This document shows positions 1-5,620 of a DNA stretch of 5,817 nucleotides, piece by piece (positions within the stretch are counted from its first letter, which is position 1; each line of letters opens with the position of its first letter). Below the pieces are notes generated by a model. That model searched no databases. It had not been told where the DNA came from and saw only the letters and a program-made list of their open reading frames with translations. Position numbers and translations under genes: made by a program. The stretch is from Promethearchaeota archaeon (GTDB taxonomy: Archaea; Asgardarchaeota; Lokiarchaeia; Sigynarchaeales; SOKP01), in contig WJKD01000961.1 of the NCBI GenBank assembly GCA_014729315.1, forward strand, positions 1-5,817, given 5' to 3'.

Positions 1-356
1 ATCACATTCTTGTTCACCACTGCCAGCGACAGATTGAACAGACTCTGCAGAAAATCCACATCCGTGCGGTCCAGCAGATCGAGAATGTACCATTTCCAGT
101 CCATTCCCAGATTATCCGTGCGGTAGTTCAGTTTGCCCACGGTCCAGATCTTCTGCTTATCTGCCGGCGGCATATTGTCCGGCAGATACGAGTCATTCCA
201 GTCCCGGTACCATTCGGGACCGATCTGCCCCAGATGCTGCGTCCCGGAAACGCCAGCCACACCAAAGCGGGGGTCCAACTGCCAGAATACCGATCCTGAA
301 AACGTAGAAATAAGTAAAGTTATGAGAAAATACAACACGATTTTTGGCAATTTCAT
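1..356 (-). CDS. 5' part of a gene for an exported protein of unknown function (runs off the left edge)
   Basis: An open frame starts at ATG 356 and has no stop before position 1, giving 118 codons of a longer protein. A GAGG Shine-Dalgarno (364-367) lies 7 nt upstream of the ATG. The N-terminus MKLPKIVLYFLITLLISTFS has a lysine-containing start and a hydrophobic core at about residues 7-18, as in a Sec signal peptide or a single membrane anchor; there is no lipobox cysteine. The mature part begins around residues 20-25 and is rich in Trp, Tyr and Asp (WYRDW near residue 48, MDWKWY near residue 87). I do not recognise the family; an extracellular carbohydrate-active or binding protein is possible but unsupported. 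GC content (about 54% over 1-300) and codon choice (many CTG, CCG, GAC) differ sharply from the AT-rich operon upstream, so it probably belongs to the resident chromosome. The 202-bp gap and the composition change argue against it being part of the operon. Confidence 0.7.
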   Translation of the reverse strand, partial: MKLPKIVLYFLITLLISTFSGSVFWQLDPRFGVAGVSGTQHLGQIGPEWYRDWNDSYLPDNMPPADKQKIWTVGKLNYRTDNLGMDWKWYILDLLDRTDVDFLQSLFNLSLAVVNKNV

Positions 357-558
357 AATTGATCCTCGTTAAAAATGACAACGAAAAATTATGCTCTAAT
401 GTATCACTTTTTTTTGAATGAAGCAAGAGAAAAGATATTGTGGTGGGAGGTTGCGGTGCTATTCTAAGCTCAATCCTGATAATTGACTAATTATTCGACA
501 CTCAAAAGTTTAATTTTATAGTTATGCGCTATTGTGCCCTAGGCAAATTAAAATATAA
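357..558. other. Intergenic spacer at the left end of the AT-rich operon
   Basis: About 200 bp separate the last operon gene from the exported-protein gene. I see no convincing rho-independent terminator for the operon: the nearest hairpins are a 4-bp stem with a 3-nt loop around 528-538 (TGCC/GGCA) and an all-AT 6-bp stem with a 4-nt loop at 479-494, and neither is followed by a U-tract in the right orientation. The promoter of the downstream gene must lie here if that gene is transcribed separately, but no -35/-10 pair stands out. The switch from AT-rich to GC-rich sequence occurs across this spacer and the first codons of the next gene. Confidence 0.5.
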
Positions 559-1584
559 TTAAGCGAAAGGCGAGGCGATTTTTTTCTTTTTTCTTTTTGT
601 CCATCCTGCCCAAAGTAGTCGGTATATGGGATTAGTGCATTTCTTCATTAATTCGTTGGCTAAATTTCCCCATCCTCTTCTTCTTGCTGAGTCTGAAGCA
701 ATTACCAATAACAAGTTTTGGTATGCAGGTTCTTTGTGAGGTAAAAATGCTAGATTGTAGAAAATACTTTCCTTTAAATTAGTTTTAGCCATCATTTTCA
801 TCCGTTGAAATATGATTGAAAACAAATATTCAGATTCTTCCCATGATTTACCTAATAAATCATAATTGTAGCAAACTTTTCGAGAATTGAGCTTACTAAA
901 ATATCTTTTATCTTTCGTATATATGTGAAGGCTGTCACTAATTTGATTATAAGTGCCAGGCTGTATATTCAACCAACCCGCGAGAATTTCTTGTAAGCAT
1001 GTGAATTGTACAAAATTATAAGGCAGCCCACGGAATAAATCATTGCTACGTAAAATTTGTAGCCATTCAAGTCTATTGTTCCGAATTTTTAACATAGAGC
1101 AAATATTACACGGAATATCTTCAGCTACTGGCTTCCCGTTAATATCTGGTAAGTCAGACTTAGGATCCCAAATCTGAAGAAGGATTTGACGACTGTCCCA
1201 AGATTTTTTAAGAGCGAAATATGCTTTCTCTAATTGATCGAACCCAAAATGATTTCTTAATCTAAATCCGTAGGCACCGTGGTATTTCTCTACATGACCT
1301 GCAAATTTAGGTAAAATAGGATTCCAATGGTTTATGATCTGAGCTTCATTTGAACCATTCATAATCCAAACGATCTCGGCTAAGGCAAATGCTGGATTTA
1401 TTGTCGGTTCGCGCGAGACGACCCATCTTTGTTTAGGATCATCAATAGCAAAACCCACATGCAACAACTCTTGAGTTTCTCCGTTGCGGCTTGATTGTAA
1501 ACTTTTATTTTTTGAATTTCTAAAATAATTCGCCGCTTTACGCCAGACAACATCAGCTGATTCCCCTGAAAAAGTTGTAATCAT
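559..1584 (-). CDS. ThyA-type thymidylate synthase / dUMP hydroxymethylase homologue with C-terminal extension
   Basis: The 341-aa protein carries the ThyA fold signatures in order. They are an AE-x2-W segment (Glu70, Trp73, like HELLW of E. coli ThyA), YHGAYGFRLR at 101-110 (like GPVYGKQWR), a Ser-Arg pair at 131-132, and the nucleophile motif IPCN with Cys159. These are followed by RSND at 179-182, GLPYN with Asn190, an IQPG turn at 207-210, and DSLHIY with His220 and Tyr222. ThyA enzymes transfer a one-carbon unit from methylenetetrahydrofolate to C5 of dUMP; hydroxymethylases of the same fold add CH2OH. Asn190 matches the ThyA Asn that favours uracil over cytosine. Odd points are Asn160 where E. 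coli ThyA has His after the Cys, and a basic C-terminal extension (about 260-341) in place of the usual short ThyA tail. The start overlaps the upstream stop as ATGA (4 nt), suggesting translational coupling. Given its neighbours, 5-hydroxymethyl-dUMP synthesis is a reasonable inference, but plain dTMP synthesis cannot be excluded. Confidence 0.82.
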   Translation of the reverse strand: MITTFSGESADVVWRKAANYFRNSKNKSLQSSRNGETQELLHVGFAIDDPKQRWVVSREPTINPAFALAEIVWIMNGSNEAQIINHWNPILPKFAGHVEKYHGAYGFRLRNHFGFDQLEKAYFALKKSWDSRQILLQIWDPKSDLPDINGKPVAEDIPCNICSMLKIRNNRLEWLQILRSNDLFRGLPYNFVQFTCLQEILAGWLNIQPGTYNQISDSLHIYTKDKRYFSKLNSRKVCYNYDLLGKSWEESEYLFSIIFQRMKMMAKTNLKESIFYNLAFLPHKEPAYQNLLLVIASDSARRRGWGNLANELMKKCTNPIYRLLWAGWTKRKKKKIASPFA

Positions 1585-3221
1585 TTATTGTAACCTGCCT
1601 TATCTTTTATACGGTTATTAATTTTCCATTTTGGTGGATACCAGTATTCTATTCGCTGAGTATTCGGAACATATTTTTGTTTAATCCTTTTTCGATTGCT
1701 AATACCTTTTATTTCTGGATGTGCAATTCTGGAATACTTATCAACTTCGCAAAAAAGATTTTGACAATCTATCAAGTGTAATGGTCTTCCCCATAGTGAT
1801 TTAAACTCCAGACCTAATCTATCAAATTCTATTTCTTGTCGTTCTGTAACTTGTTTAATAATCTCTACTTCGTTTAGTCCACCTAAATCTGAAAAACATT
1901 TACTAATTCCATTTTGTGCTCCAGGACCTGGAACAACGAAATCATTTTCACTAAAATTTGTAAGTTCGCTATAATTGATATCAATAGCATACTGATAAGC
2001 AAGGAAATCACCAATGGTCGGATATGAACGTAGTAGTTCAAACAGTTGCTTCATTGATTTGAGTTCTATAATTCTACTTGGAATTTCATCTCGCATTAGC
2101 AATTCGATTAATTTTAAATGATTTTGATATTTTCTCTGATATCCGAATGCGTTTTGCCCCGATGTCATAATATAAGCAGCCGAATATATTGATTTTCCTT
2201 TTTTCATTGCTTCACTTAATAATTTATCATAGTTTTCAAATGAATATTCTGCAAAGGCTACTTTGCCCAATTTTTGTGACAGATATTCCCATGTCTCGAT
2301 TCTATTAAATGTTTTAAACAATAATATTCTAAAGAAAATTTCCTCTTGGGATTGATCACCAGAATAGGTCACATTTTTTATTAAGTATTGGCTAACCCGA
2401 TCTGAGGCTCTATAAACATTCGTAAATTTGTATTCTTTAAGAATAGGATCTTTAGTAAGTGGGTATGATATATTCTTGAATTTTCTAAAAAATATCTCTT
2501 GACGTTCTACAGCAAAACGCCAATACGTATCATAGACCTCTGTTGTTTTTGCCGGTGATAAAGAACTAAAAACGATTGGAATTAATTTGTTATTTTTTAA
2601 ACTCGATTTATTTAGAATACAGTATATTCTGTTAAGAATTGTATCTAGTGCATCGTTAATATCACTGTTGTTTTCTATTTCCGCTGTCTCATAATGAGTA
2701 GATTCCTCTCTTAGAAGTTTTCTATATTCGTTATTCAATTTTCTCCAGGTTACTAAATTAGTGTTTTCTCTTAATGACTTTTCCCGAGTAATTAAAAAAG
2801 CCATTGTAGGTTTTAAGCTCCCCCAATGTGTTTTTTCTAATTCAATCATATGTGCTAGTGAATCAGACCTTACACCATAGACTTTGCCGTACACTAATGT
2901 TGACCACCAGAAACGATCAAGTAAAATAATTTTTCCTTTTTCAATATTGGGTACTATTTGGCTTTCTATAGTGTCAATGTGTGCAGCTATGTGCAAAATT
3001 TGCAAACTTGTTGGATTTATGGAATTTATATTAAAATCTTCTTTATTGTGATGGATTCTATAGACAATGTTTCCTATAGTTCCTTCTTCTTTACCCGGAA
3101 ATGAATAATAAACGCATTCAAGTCCTTTTCCAATGAGGTGTTCAGCAACGAGTTTTGATAAACTTGACTTTCCTACACCGTCAGAGCCTTCAAAAGTAAA
3201 TAATTTTCCAATTGATGGCAT
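1581..3221 (-). CDS. Thymidylate-kinase-like P-loop kinase fused to a 5-hmdU DNA kinase-type helical domain
   Basis: The 546-aa protein has two parts. Residues 1-205 form a dTMP-kinase-like P-loop domain: Walker A with FEGSDGVGKSS (Lys18) at 10-20, the LLDR motif (Asp102-Arg103) followed by WWSTLVYG, and an Arg-rich lid segment near 146-160. dTMP kinases are about 205-215 aa, so the remaining ~330 residues are an addition. Residues about 225-535 resemble, from memory of the family, the helical domain of phage 5-hydroxymethyluridine DNA kinases (alpha-glutamyl/putrescinyl-thymine pyrophosphorylases). Its motifs are FTNVYRASDRVSQYL (266-280), a FNRIETWE helix (305-312), IGDFLAYQYAIDINYS (403-418), a hairpin-like VVPGPGAQNGISKCF (429-443) and LHLIDCQNLFCEVDKYSR (481-498). 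That hairpin-like segment recalls helix-hairpin-helix DNA-binding modules, so a DNA substrate is plausible. Family members phosphorylate or pyrophosphorylate the 5-hydroxymethyl group of hmdU in DNA. A GGAGG site lies 4 nt before ATG 3221. The kinase call is firm and the helical-domain call is moderately so. Confidence 0.75.
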   Translation of the reverse strand: MPSIGKLFTFEGSDGVGKSSLSKLVAEHLIGKGLECVYYSFPGKEEGTIGNIVYRIHHNKEDFNINSINPTSLQILHIAAHIDTIESQIVPNIEKGKIILLDRFWWSTLVYGKVYGVRSDSLAHMIELEKTHWGSLKPTMAFLITREKSLRENTNLVTWRKLNNEYRKLLREESTHYETAEIENNSDINDALDTILNRIYCILNKSSLKNNKLIPIVFSSLSPAKTTEVYDTYWRFAVERQEIFFRKFKNISYPLTKDPILKEYKFTNVYRASDRVSQYLIKNVTYSGDQSQEEIFFRILLFKTFNRIETWEYLSQKLGKVAFAEYSFENYDKLLSEAMKKGKSIYSAAYIMTSGQNAFGYQRKYQNHLKLIELLMRDEIPSRIIELKSMKQLFELLRSYPTIGDFLAYQYAIDINYSELTNFSENDFVVPGPGAQNGISKCFSDLGGLNEVEIIKQVTERQEIEFDRLGLEFKSLWGRPLHLIDCQNLFCEVDKYSRIAHPEIKGISNRKRIKQKYVPNTQRIEYWYPPKWKINNRIKDKAGYNK

Positions 3222-3252
3222 CGTTCCTCCATTAATGGTATCTTATACATAT

Positions 3253-4044
3253 TTAAATATTTTTTGTATATTTTTCTAATAATTGTTTTTTTAAAACACT
3301 AAGCGCGCTTTTTGGGATTTTACCTAAATTGGCGATACCAGAAAAACAATTCATGCGAACTAATTTCAATCCCATTGCATGCGCGACGAAGTGTCCTAAG
3401 CGGCAAAGCCCAAGATAATTACCATATGCTCTTTCGTAGATATGTTGTAGTGCATAAAATCCTGTAACAACAAGTCCGTCTCTACCAAATGGAGCGAACG
3501 TTACGTGTTGTAAACAGGGGAATCCTCTCCTTGGTTGACTTGTTAAATCTCTTGTTGGATCATATATATTTATTTGTAAAGCCGTCCTGCGAGGATTCTT
3601 ATTTTGATTTCGTTTTGTCTCCGTCCAGAGTTTAATAATATCTTCGAGTTGGTTAATAGGTTTTCCTGAACTTCCTTTTGGAAGATATGCTGTCATTCTT
3701 GAAAAATAAACTCCATAACAATTTCTTCGATCTTTTTTAATTTTTGGATAAATGCGAAAATAGCGATCATAAAGAAGTTGCCTTGGTTTCGCTTTATTCC
3801 AAATTGATACGGGAAAAATTGTATTCGCTACTTGATTAACATTGAGATTAGTTTTGTTAATAACCAGATTATTATCTAGTAACCGCCTAATTTCATTGAG
3901 CTCTATCGGAGTTCCATTTTCAAATCCTGTAATGCTTACAATTAATGGAGAAACTTCATTTGTGTTCATCACTTTCAAGAAAGCTTTGATCCATGCGATA
4001 GACAGATTTTCCTCGCAAATATAATTGTCAAAATCATTCATCAT
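3253..4044 (-). CDS. Divergent thymidylate-synthase-fold protein, catalytic Cys kept but phosphate/sugar-binding residues lost
   Basis: From ATG 4044 the protein has 263 residues. It matches the ThyA core at two places: RGFPCLQHVTF (Cys177 aligning with the ThyA nucleophile) and YGNYLGLCRLGHFVAHAMGL (206-225), which aligns well with FNIAxYALLxHxIAxxxGL of ThyA, Asn209 matching the base-recognition Asn. The ANTIFP segment (73-78) and ERAYGNYLGL fit a ThyA-like family of about 270 aa that I remember from bacteria as unassigned thymidylate synthase-family proteins. The ThyA Arg and Asp of the RSxD loop and the His/Tyr of the HIY motif are not found in the expected positions, so it is unlikely to be an ordinary dTMP synthase. 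It may act on a different nucleotide or on a base in DNA, or be a partner of the second ThyA homologue. An upstream in-frame TTG at 4056 would lie on the ribosome binding site itself, so ATG 4044 (or ATG 4041) is preferred. It overlaps the peptidase gene by 11 nt. Confidence 0.65.
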   Translation of the reverse strand: MMNDFDNYICEENLSIAWIKAFLKVMNTNEVSPLIVSITGFENGTPIELNEIRRLLDNNLVINKTNLNVNQVANTIFPVSIWNKAKPRQLLYDRYFRIYPKIKKDRRNCYGVYFSRMTAYLPKGSSGKPINQLEDIIKLWTETKRNQNKNPRRTALQINIYDPTRDLTSQPRRGFPCLQHVTFAPFGRDGLVVTGFYALQHIYERAYGNYLGLCRLGHFVAHAMGLKLVRMNCFSGIANLGKIPKSALSVLKKQLLEKYTKNI

Positions 4045-4903
4045 TAGGTTCCTCAAAATGTCTATATTTGCCTAATCCTACGTAATTTTTTTTTGTAACT
4101 CGAACGAAAGCTGACCATTTAATTTTTGGATTAACAAGTCGACCAACTCCTTGTTTAATACCCTTAAAAACCTCCCATTGATTGTTTGTTTGAACTTTAC
4201 TGACGCAATTTCCTTCTTGAAAAGTTCCCAATGGAGCGATTGATAAATCACCAACTTGAATATCAACGGGTCGCTTTTGCCAATGCTGATCAATTATTAT
4301 AAGATTCTCACCTTCAATTTCACCAATTATATCCCTTTTGATTTTATTAGGTTGATATTTAATGAGTTCTTGTGCAATGATGGGATCAAGAATACCTAAA
4401 GCATGTCGCAGGTGTGTAATCAATGTAGAATAACCTACTCCAAAATAACAAGCGAGTGAATATAGCTGCAAACTATTTAAAGAGTTTGGTTCCCAATTTC
4501 TAATTTTAAACGCATTTTGAAGAGCAATCTTTGGCATTAATAAAAAACCAGAAAAACAGTCAACTAAGAATTCATCTGGATAAAAATTATTTTTATGTTT
4601 TCTGTTTTCAATGAGCTCATCTATTTTATAACCATGATTAAAAACATGATGTCCGAATTCATGCCCGCAATTGTAAAAGATTCTAACTGATGGTCGTTCG
4701 ACATTTAAAATGATAACCGGTCGAGGACTTTTAGAATACATACCTTCCATGCTAGGAAGACTTTCAAATCTTACTTCAACTCCAAATCGTTCAACAAAAT
4801 CGTAAATGCATATCGGATCTGTGATTTTTACTTTTGCTGCTTGCCTAATTTGAAGAGCTTTTACTAAAGCCTGTCGCGCTAATTTTCTTCTTTGTGATAT
4901 CAC
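4034..4903 (-). CDS. ImmA/IrrE-type zinc metallopeptidase
   Basis: The 289-aa protein has the zinc peptidase signature HEFGHH at residues 81-86 within NCGHEFGHHVFNHG, and a following EFLVDCFSGFLLMP segment (111-124) where Glu111 is the likely third zinc ligand, as in the usual ExxANxFAxxLLMP pattern. Upstream, residues 62-78 (PVIILN...RIFYNCG) form the strand pattern that precedes the active site in this family. The last ~100 residues are strand-rich (for example VGDLSIAPLGTF) and may be a sensing or substrate-binding module. In ImmA of ICEBs1 and IrrE/DdrO of Deinococcus, such peptidases cleave a cognate XRE repressor and so induce genes. The start is GTG 4903, with GGAGG 6 nt upstream and only 1 nt separating it from the regulator's stop. 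That adjacency supports an XRE/ImmA pair; cleavage of the regulator is inference. Confidence 0.9.
   Translation of the reverse strand: MISQRRKLARQALVKALQIRQAAKVKITDPICIYDFVERFGVEVRFESLPSMEGMYSKSPRPVIILNVERPSVRIFYNCGHEFGHHVFNHGYKIDELIENRKHKNNFYPDEFLVDCFSGFLLMPKIALQNAFKIRNWEPNSLNSLQLYSLACYFGVGYSTLITHLRHALGILDPIIAQELIKYQPNKIKRDIIGEIEGENLIIIDQHWQKRPVDIQVGDLSIAPLGTFQEGNCVSKVQTNNQWEVFKGIKQGVGRLVNPKIKWSAFVRVTKKNYVGLGKYRHFEEPNDE
4050..4054 (-). promoter_or_regulatory. Ribosome binding site deciding the start of the ThyA-like gene
   Basis: On the minus strand GAGGA sits 5 nt before ATG 4044 and 8 nt before the adjacent ATG 4041. An alternative TTG start at 4054-4056 overlaps this site, so the longer reading frame is unlikely to be used. 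The site lies inside the 3' end of the peptidase gene, consistent with coupled translation. Confidence 0.7.
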
Positions 4904-4904
4904 T

Positions 4905-5249
4905 TTATTCCTCCGTATTTCTCAACGCTGATAGCAAATTCAATACTTTATCCAAATCCTCCTTCTTTAGTTTTGATAATTCTCGGGCCGCTAGTTCAAT
5001 TTTATCTTTTTCTTTATCTACTATATCACTATCTTCGCATGCAATCCAGCTTATACTAACACTATATAGTTTCGCGAATTTAGCAAGCTCTTCACCAGAC
5101 ACGTTTCTTCTTCCCGCTTCTATTTCGGAGATTGATGGACGGTGTAAACCCATTAATTTTGCAGCTTGTGCTTGAGAAAGACCAGCATGTTTTCTTGCAA
5201 GAGCCAATCTTAATGCAATTGCTGCTTTCTTGTTATCTTTATCACTCAT
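4905..5249 (-). CDS. XRE-family HTH transcriptional regulator
   Basis: The 114-aa protein has a Cro/CI-type helix-turn-helix at residues 11-67: LRLALARKHAGLSQAQAAKL, then MGLHRPSISEIEAGRRNVSGEELAKFAKLYSVSISW. The recognition helix lies near RPSISEIEAG (37-46). Residues 78-114 are charged and helical (EKDKIELAARELSKLKKEDLDKVLNLLSALR) and could serve for dimerisation or as a peptidase target; similar tails occur in ImmR-like regulators. ATG 5249 has GAGGG 7 nt upstream, overlapping the stop of the preceding gene (10-nt gap). It lies directly upstream of the ImmA/IrrE peptidase gene, the usual order for a repressor and its peptidase. Likely role (inference): autoregulator of the operon, binding the inverted repeats that overlap its promoter. 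Confidence 0.93.
   Translation of the reverse strand: MSDKDNKKAAIALRLALARKHAGLSQAQAAKLMGLHRPSISEIEAGRRNVSGEELAKFAKLYSVSISWIACEDSDIVDKEKDKIELAARELSKLKKEDLDKVLNLLSALRNTEE
4910..4914 (-). promoter_or_regulatory. Strong ribosome binding site before a GTG start
   Basis: GGAGG on the minus strand lies 6 nt before GTG 4903 and within the last codons of the regulator gene. It supports the non-ATG start of the peptidase and suggests that regulator and peptidase are translated in a coupled way. Confidence 0.7.
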
Positions 5250-5259
5250 CTAGATTCCC

Positions 5260-5535
5260 TCATTTAATTTGTTTATATATTCTATCGCTAATTTCATGTA
5301 ATTGCAGTGCTCGATTTTCATCTGGCGAAATAAATAGATTGATATCATCTTCAATTTCTAACCCTAATGCGGTGCTTACAATAAATAATGTCTCTAACAC
5401 TCTAAAACTGTCAAAGCCAGGCAAATTCCCAATTGGAATTGTATGTTCATTGATCTCAAAATATTTTTCGCCGCTTAAATCTTGAACTTCATAAATCGCC
5501 TTTTTTAATTCAGCTAATATTTCACCTTTTTTCAT
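5260..5535 (-). CDS. Small acyl/peptidyl-carrier-protein-like protein
   Basis: This 91-aa first gene of the operon resembles an acyl carrier protein in size and layout. There is an amphipathic N-terminal helix (EILAELKKAIYEV), a loop ending in LPGFDSF, a long helix (FRVLETLFIVSTALGL), an acidic short stretch (EIEDDINLF) and a final helix (HEISDRIYKQI). Ser43 in GFDSF sits where ACPs carry 4'-phosphopantetheine (DSL motif), at the start of helix II. Charge and length fit a four-helix carrier. The identification is by motif and helix pattern only, and the DSF form is less canonical than DSL. No acyl-activating or transferase gene is present in the window, so any loading enzyme would be elsewhere. 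ATG 5535 is preceded by AAGGAG (5543-5548) with 7-nt spacing. Possible role (inference): holding an acyl or aminoacyl group for attachment to a modified nucleotide. Otherwise it could be a small regulatory partner. Confidence 0.58.
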   Translation of the reverse strand: MKKGEILAELKKAIYEVQDLSGEKYFEINEHTIPIGNLPGFDSFRVLETLFIVSTALGLEIEDDINLFISPDENRALQLHEISDRIYKQIK

Positions 5536-5547
5536 CTTTGCGCTCCT

Positions 5548-5574
5548 TTCTTACTTATGGTAAGAATATCTTAC
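5548..5574. promoter_or_regulatory. Candidate operator: overlapping inverted repeats with three half-sites 10 bp apart
   Basis: Three half-sites occur at exact 10-bp steps in alternating orientation: CTTAC (5550-5554), GTAAG (5560-5564) and CTTAC (5570-5574). The first pair extends to 7-bp arms (TTCTTAC/GTAAGAA, 5-nt spacer) and the second to 6-bp arms (GTAAGA/TCTTAC, 3-nt spacer). The repeats cover the -10 hexamer and the expected transcription start, where a repressor would block initiation. The obvious candidate ligand is the XRE protein encoded by the second gene. This assignment rests on position and symmetry only. Confidence 0.55.
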
Positions 5575-5596
5575 AAATAATTTTTCTAAAAGTCAA
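5568..5596 (-). promoter_or_regulatory. Sigma70-type promoter of the operon
   Basis: On the minus strand, TTGACT (5591-5596) and TAAGAT (5568-5573) are separated by exactly 17 bp and lie 33-61 nt upstream of the first start codon. Both hexamers are close to the consensus (5 of 6 and 4 of 6), and the spacer is AT-rich. This is the only well-formed promoter seen upstream of the six co-directional genes, so they are probably one transcript. The start of transcription should fall near 5560-5562. Confidence 0.65.
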
Positions 5597-5620
5597 GAAC
5601 TTTTTAAAAAAAGTTAGCAT

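Noticed and set aside
133..372. Plus-strand open frame opposite the exported-protein gene
   Set aside because: It runs antisense to a frame that has a signal peptide and a well-placed ribosome binding site, and it has no recognisable domain.
479..494. Perfect 6-bp inverted repeat (ATAATT/AATTAT) as operon terminator
   Set aside because: The stem is entirely A/T, too weak for an intrinsic terminator, and no U-tract follows on the minus strand.
559..3221. Housekeeping dTMP synthesis (thyA plus tmk) as a simple explanation
   Set aside because: The kinase carries a ~330-residue extra domain, a second degenerate ThyA homologue is present, the operon is AT-rich against its flanks, and an inducible regulator pair leads it; these features do not fit core metabolism.
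4054..4056. TTG as the start of the divergent ThyA-like gene
   Set aside because: It lies on top of the GAGGA ribosome binding site that is correctly spaced for ATG 4044/4041, so the four extra residues are probably not translated.
4905..5249. Toxin-antitoxin reading of the XRE and ImmA/IrrE pair
   Set aside because: The HExxH peptidase motif and order fit a repressor/protease switch, and the next genes are metabolic-type enzymes; no toxin fold is visible, although a toxic product of the enzymes cannot be excluded.
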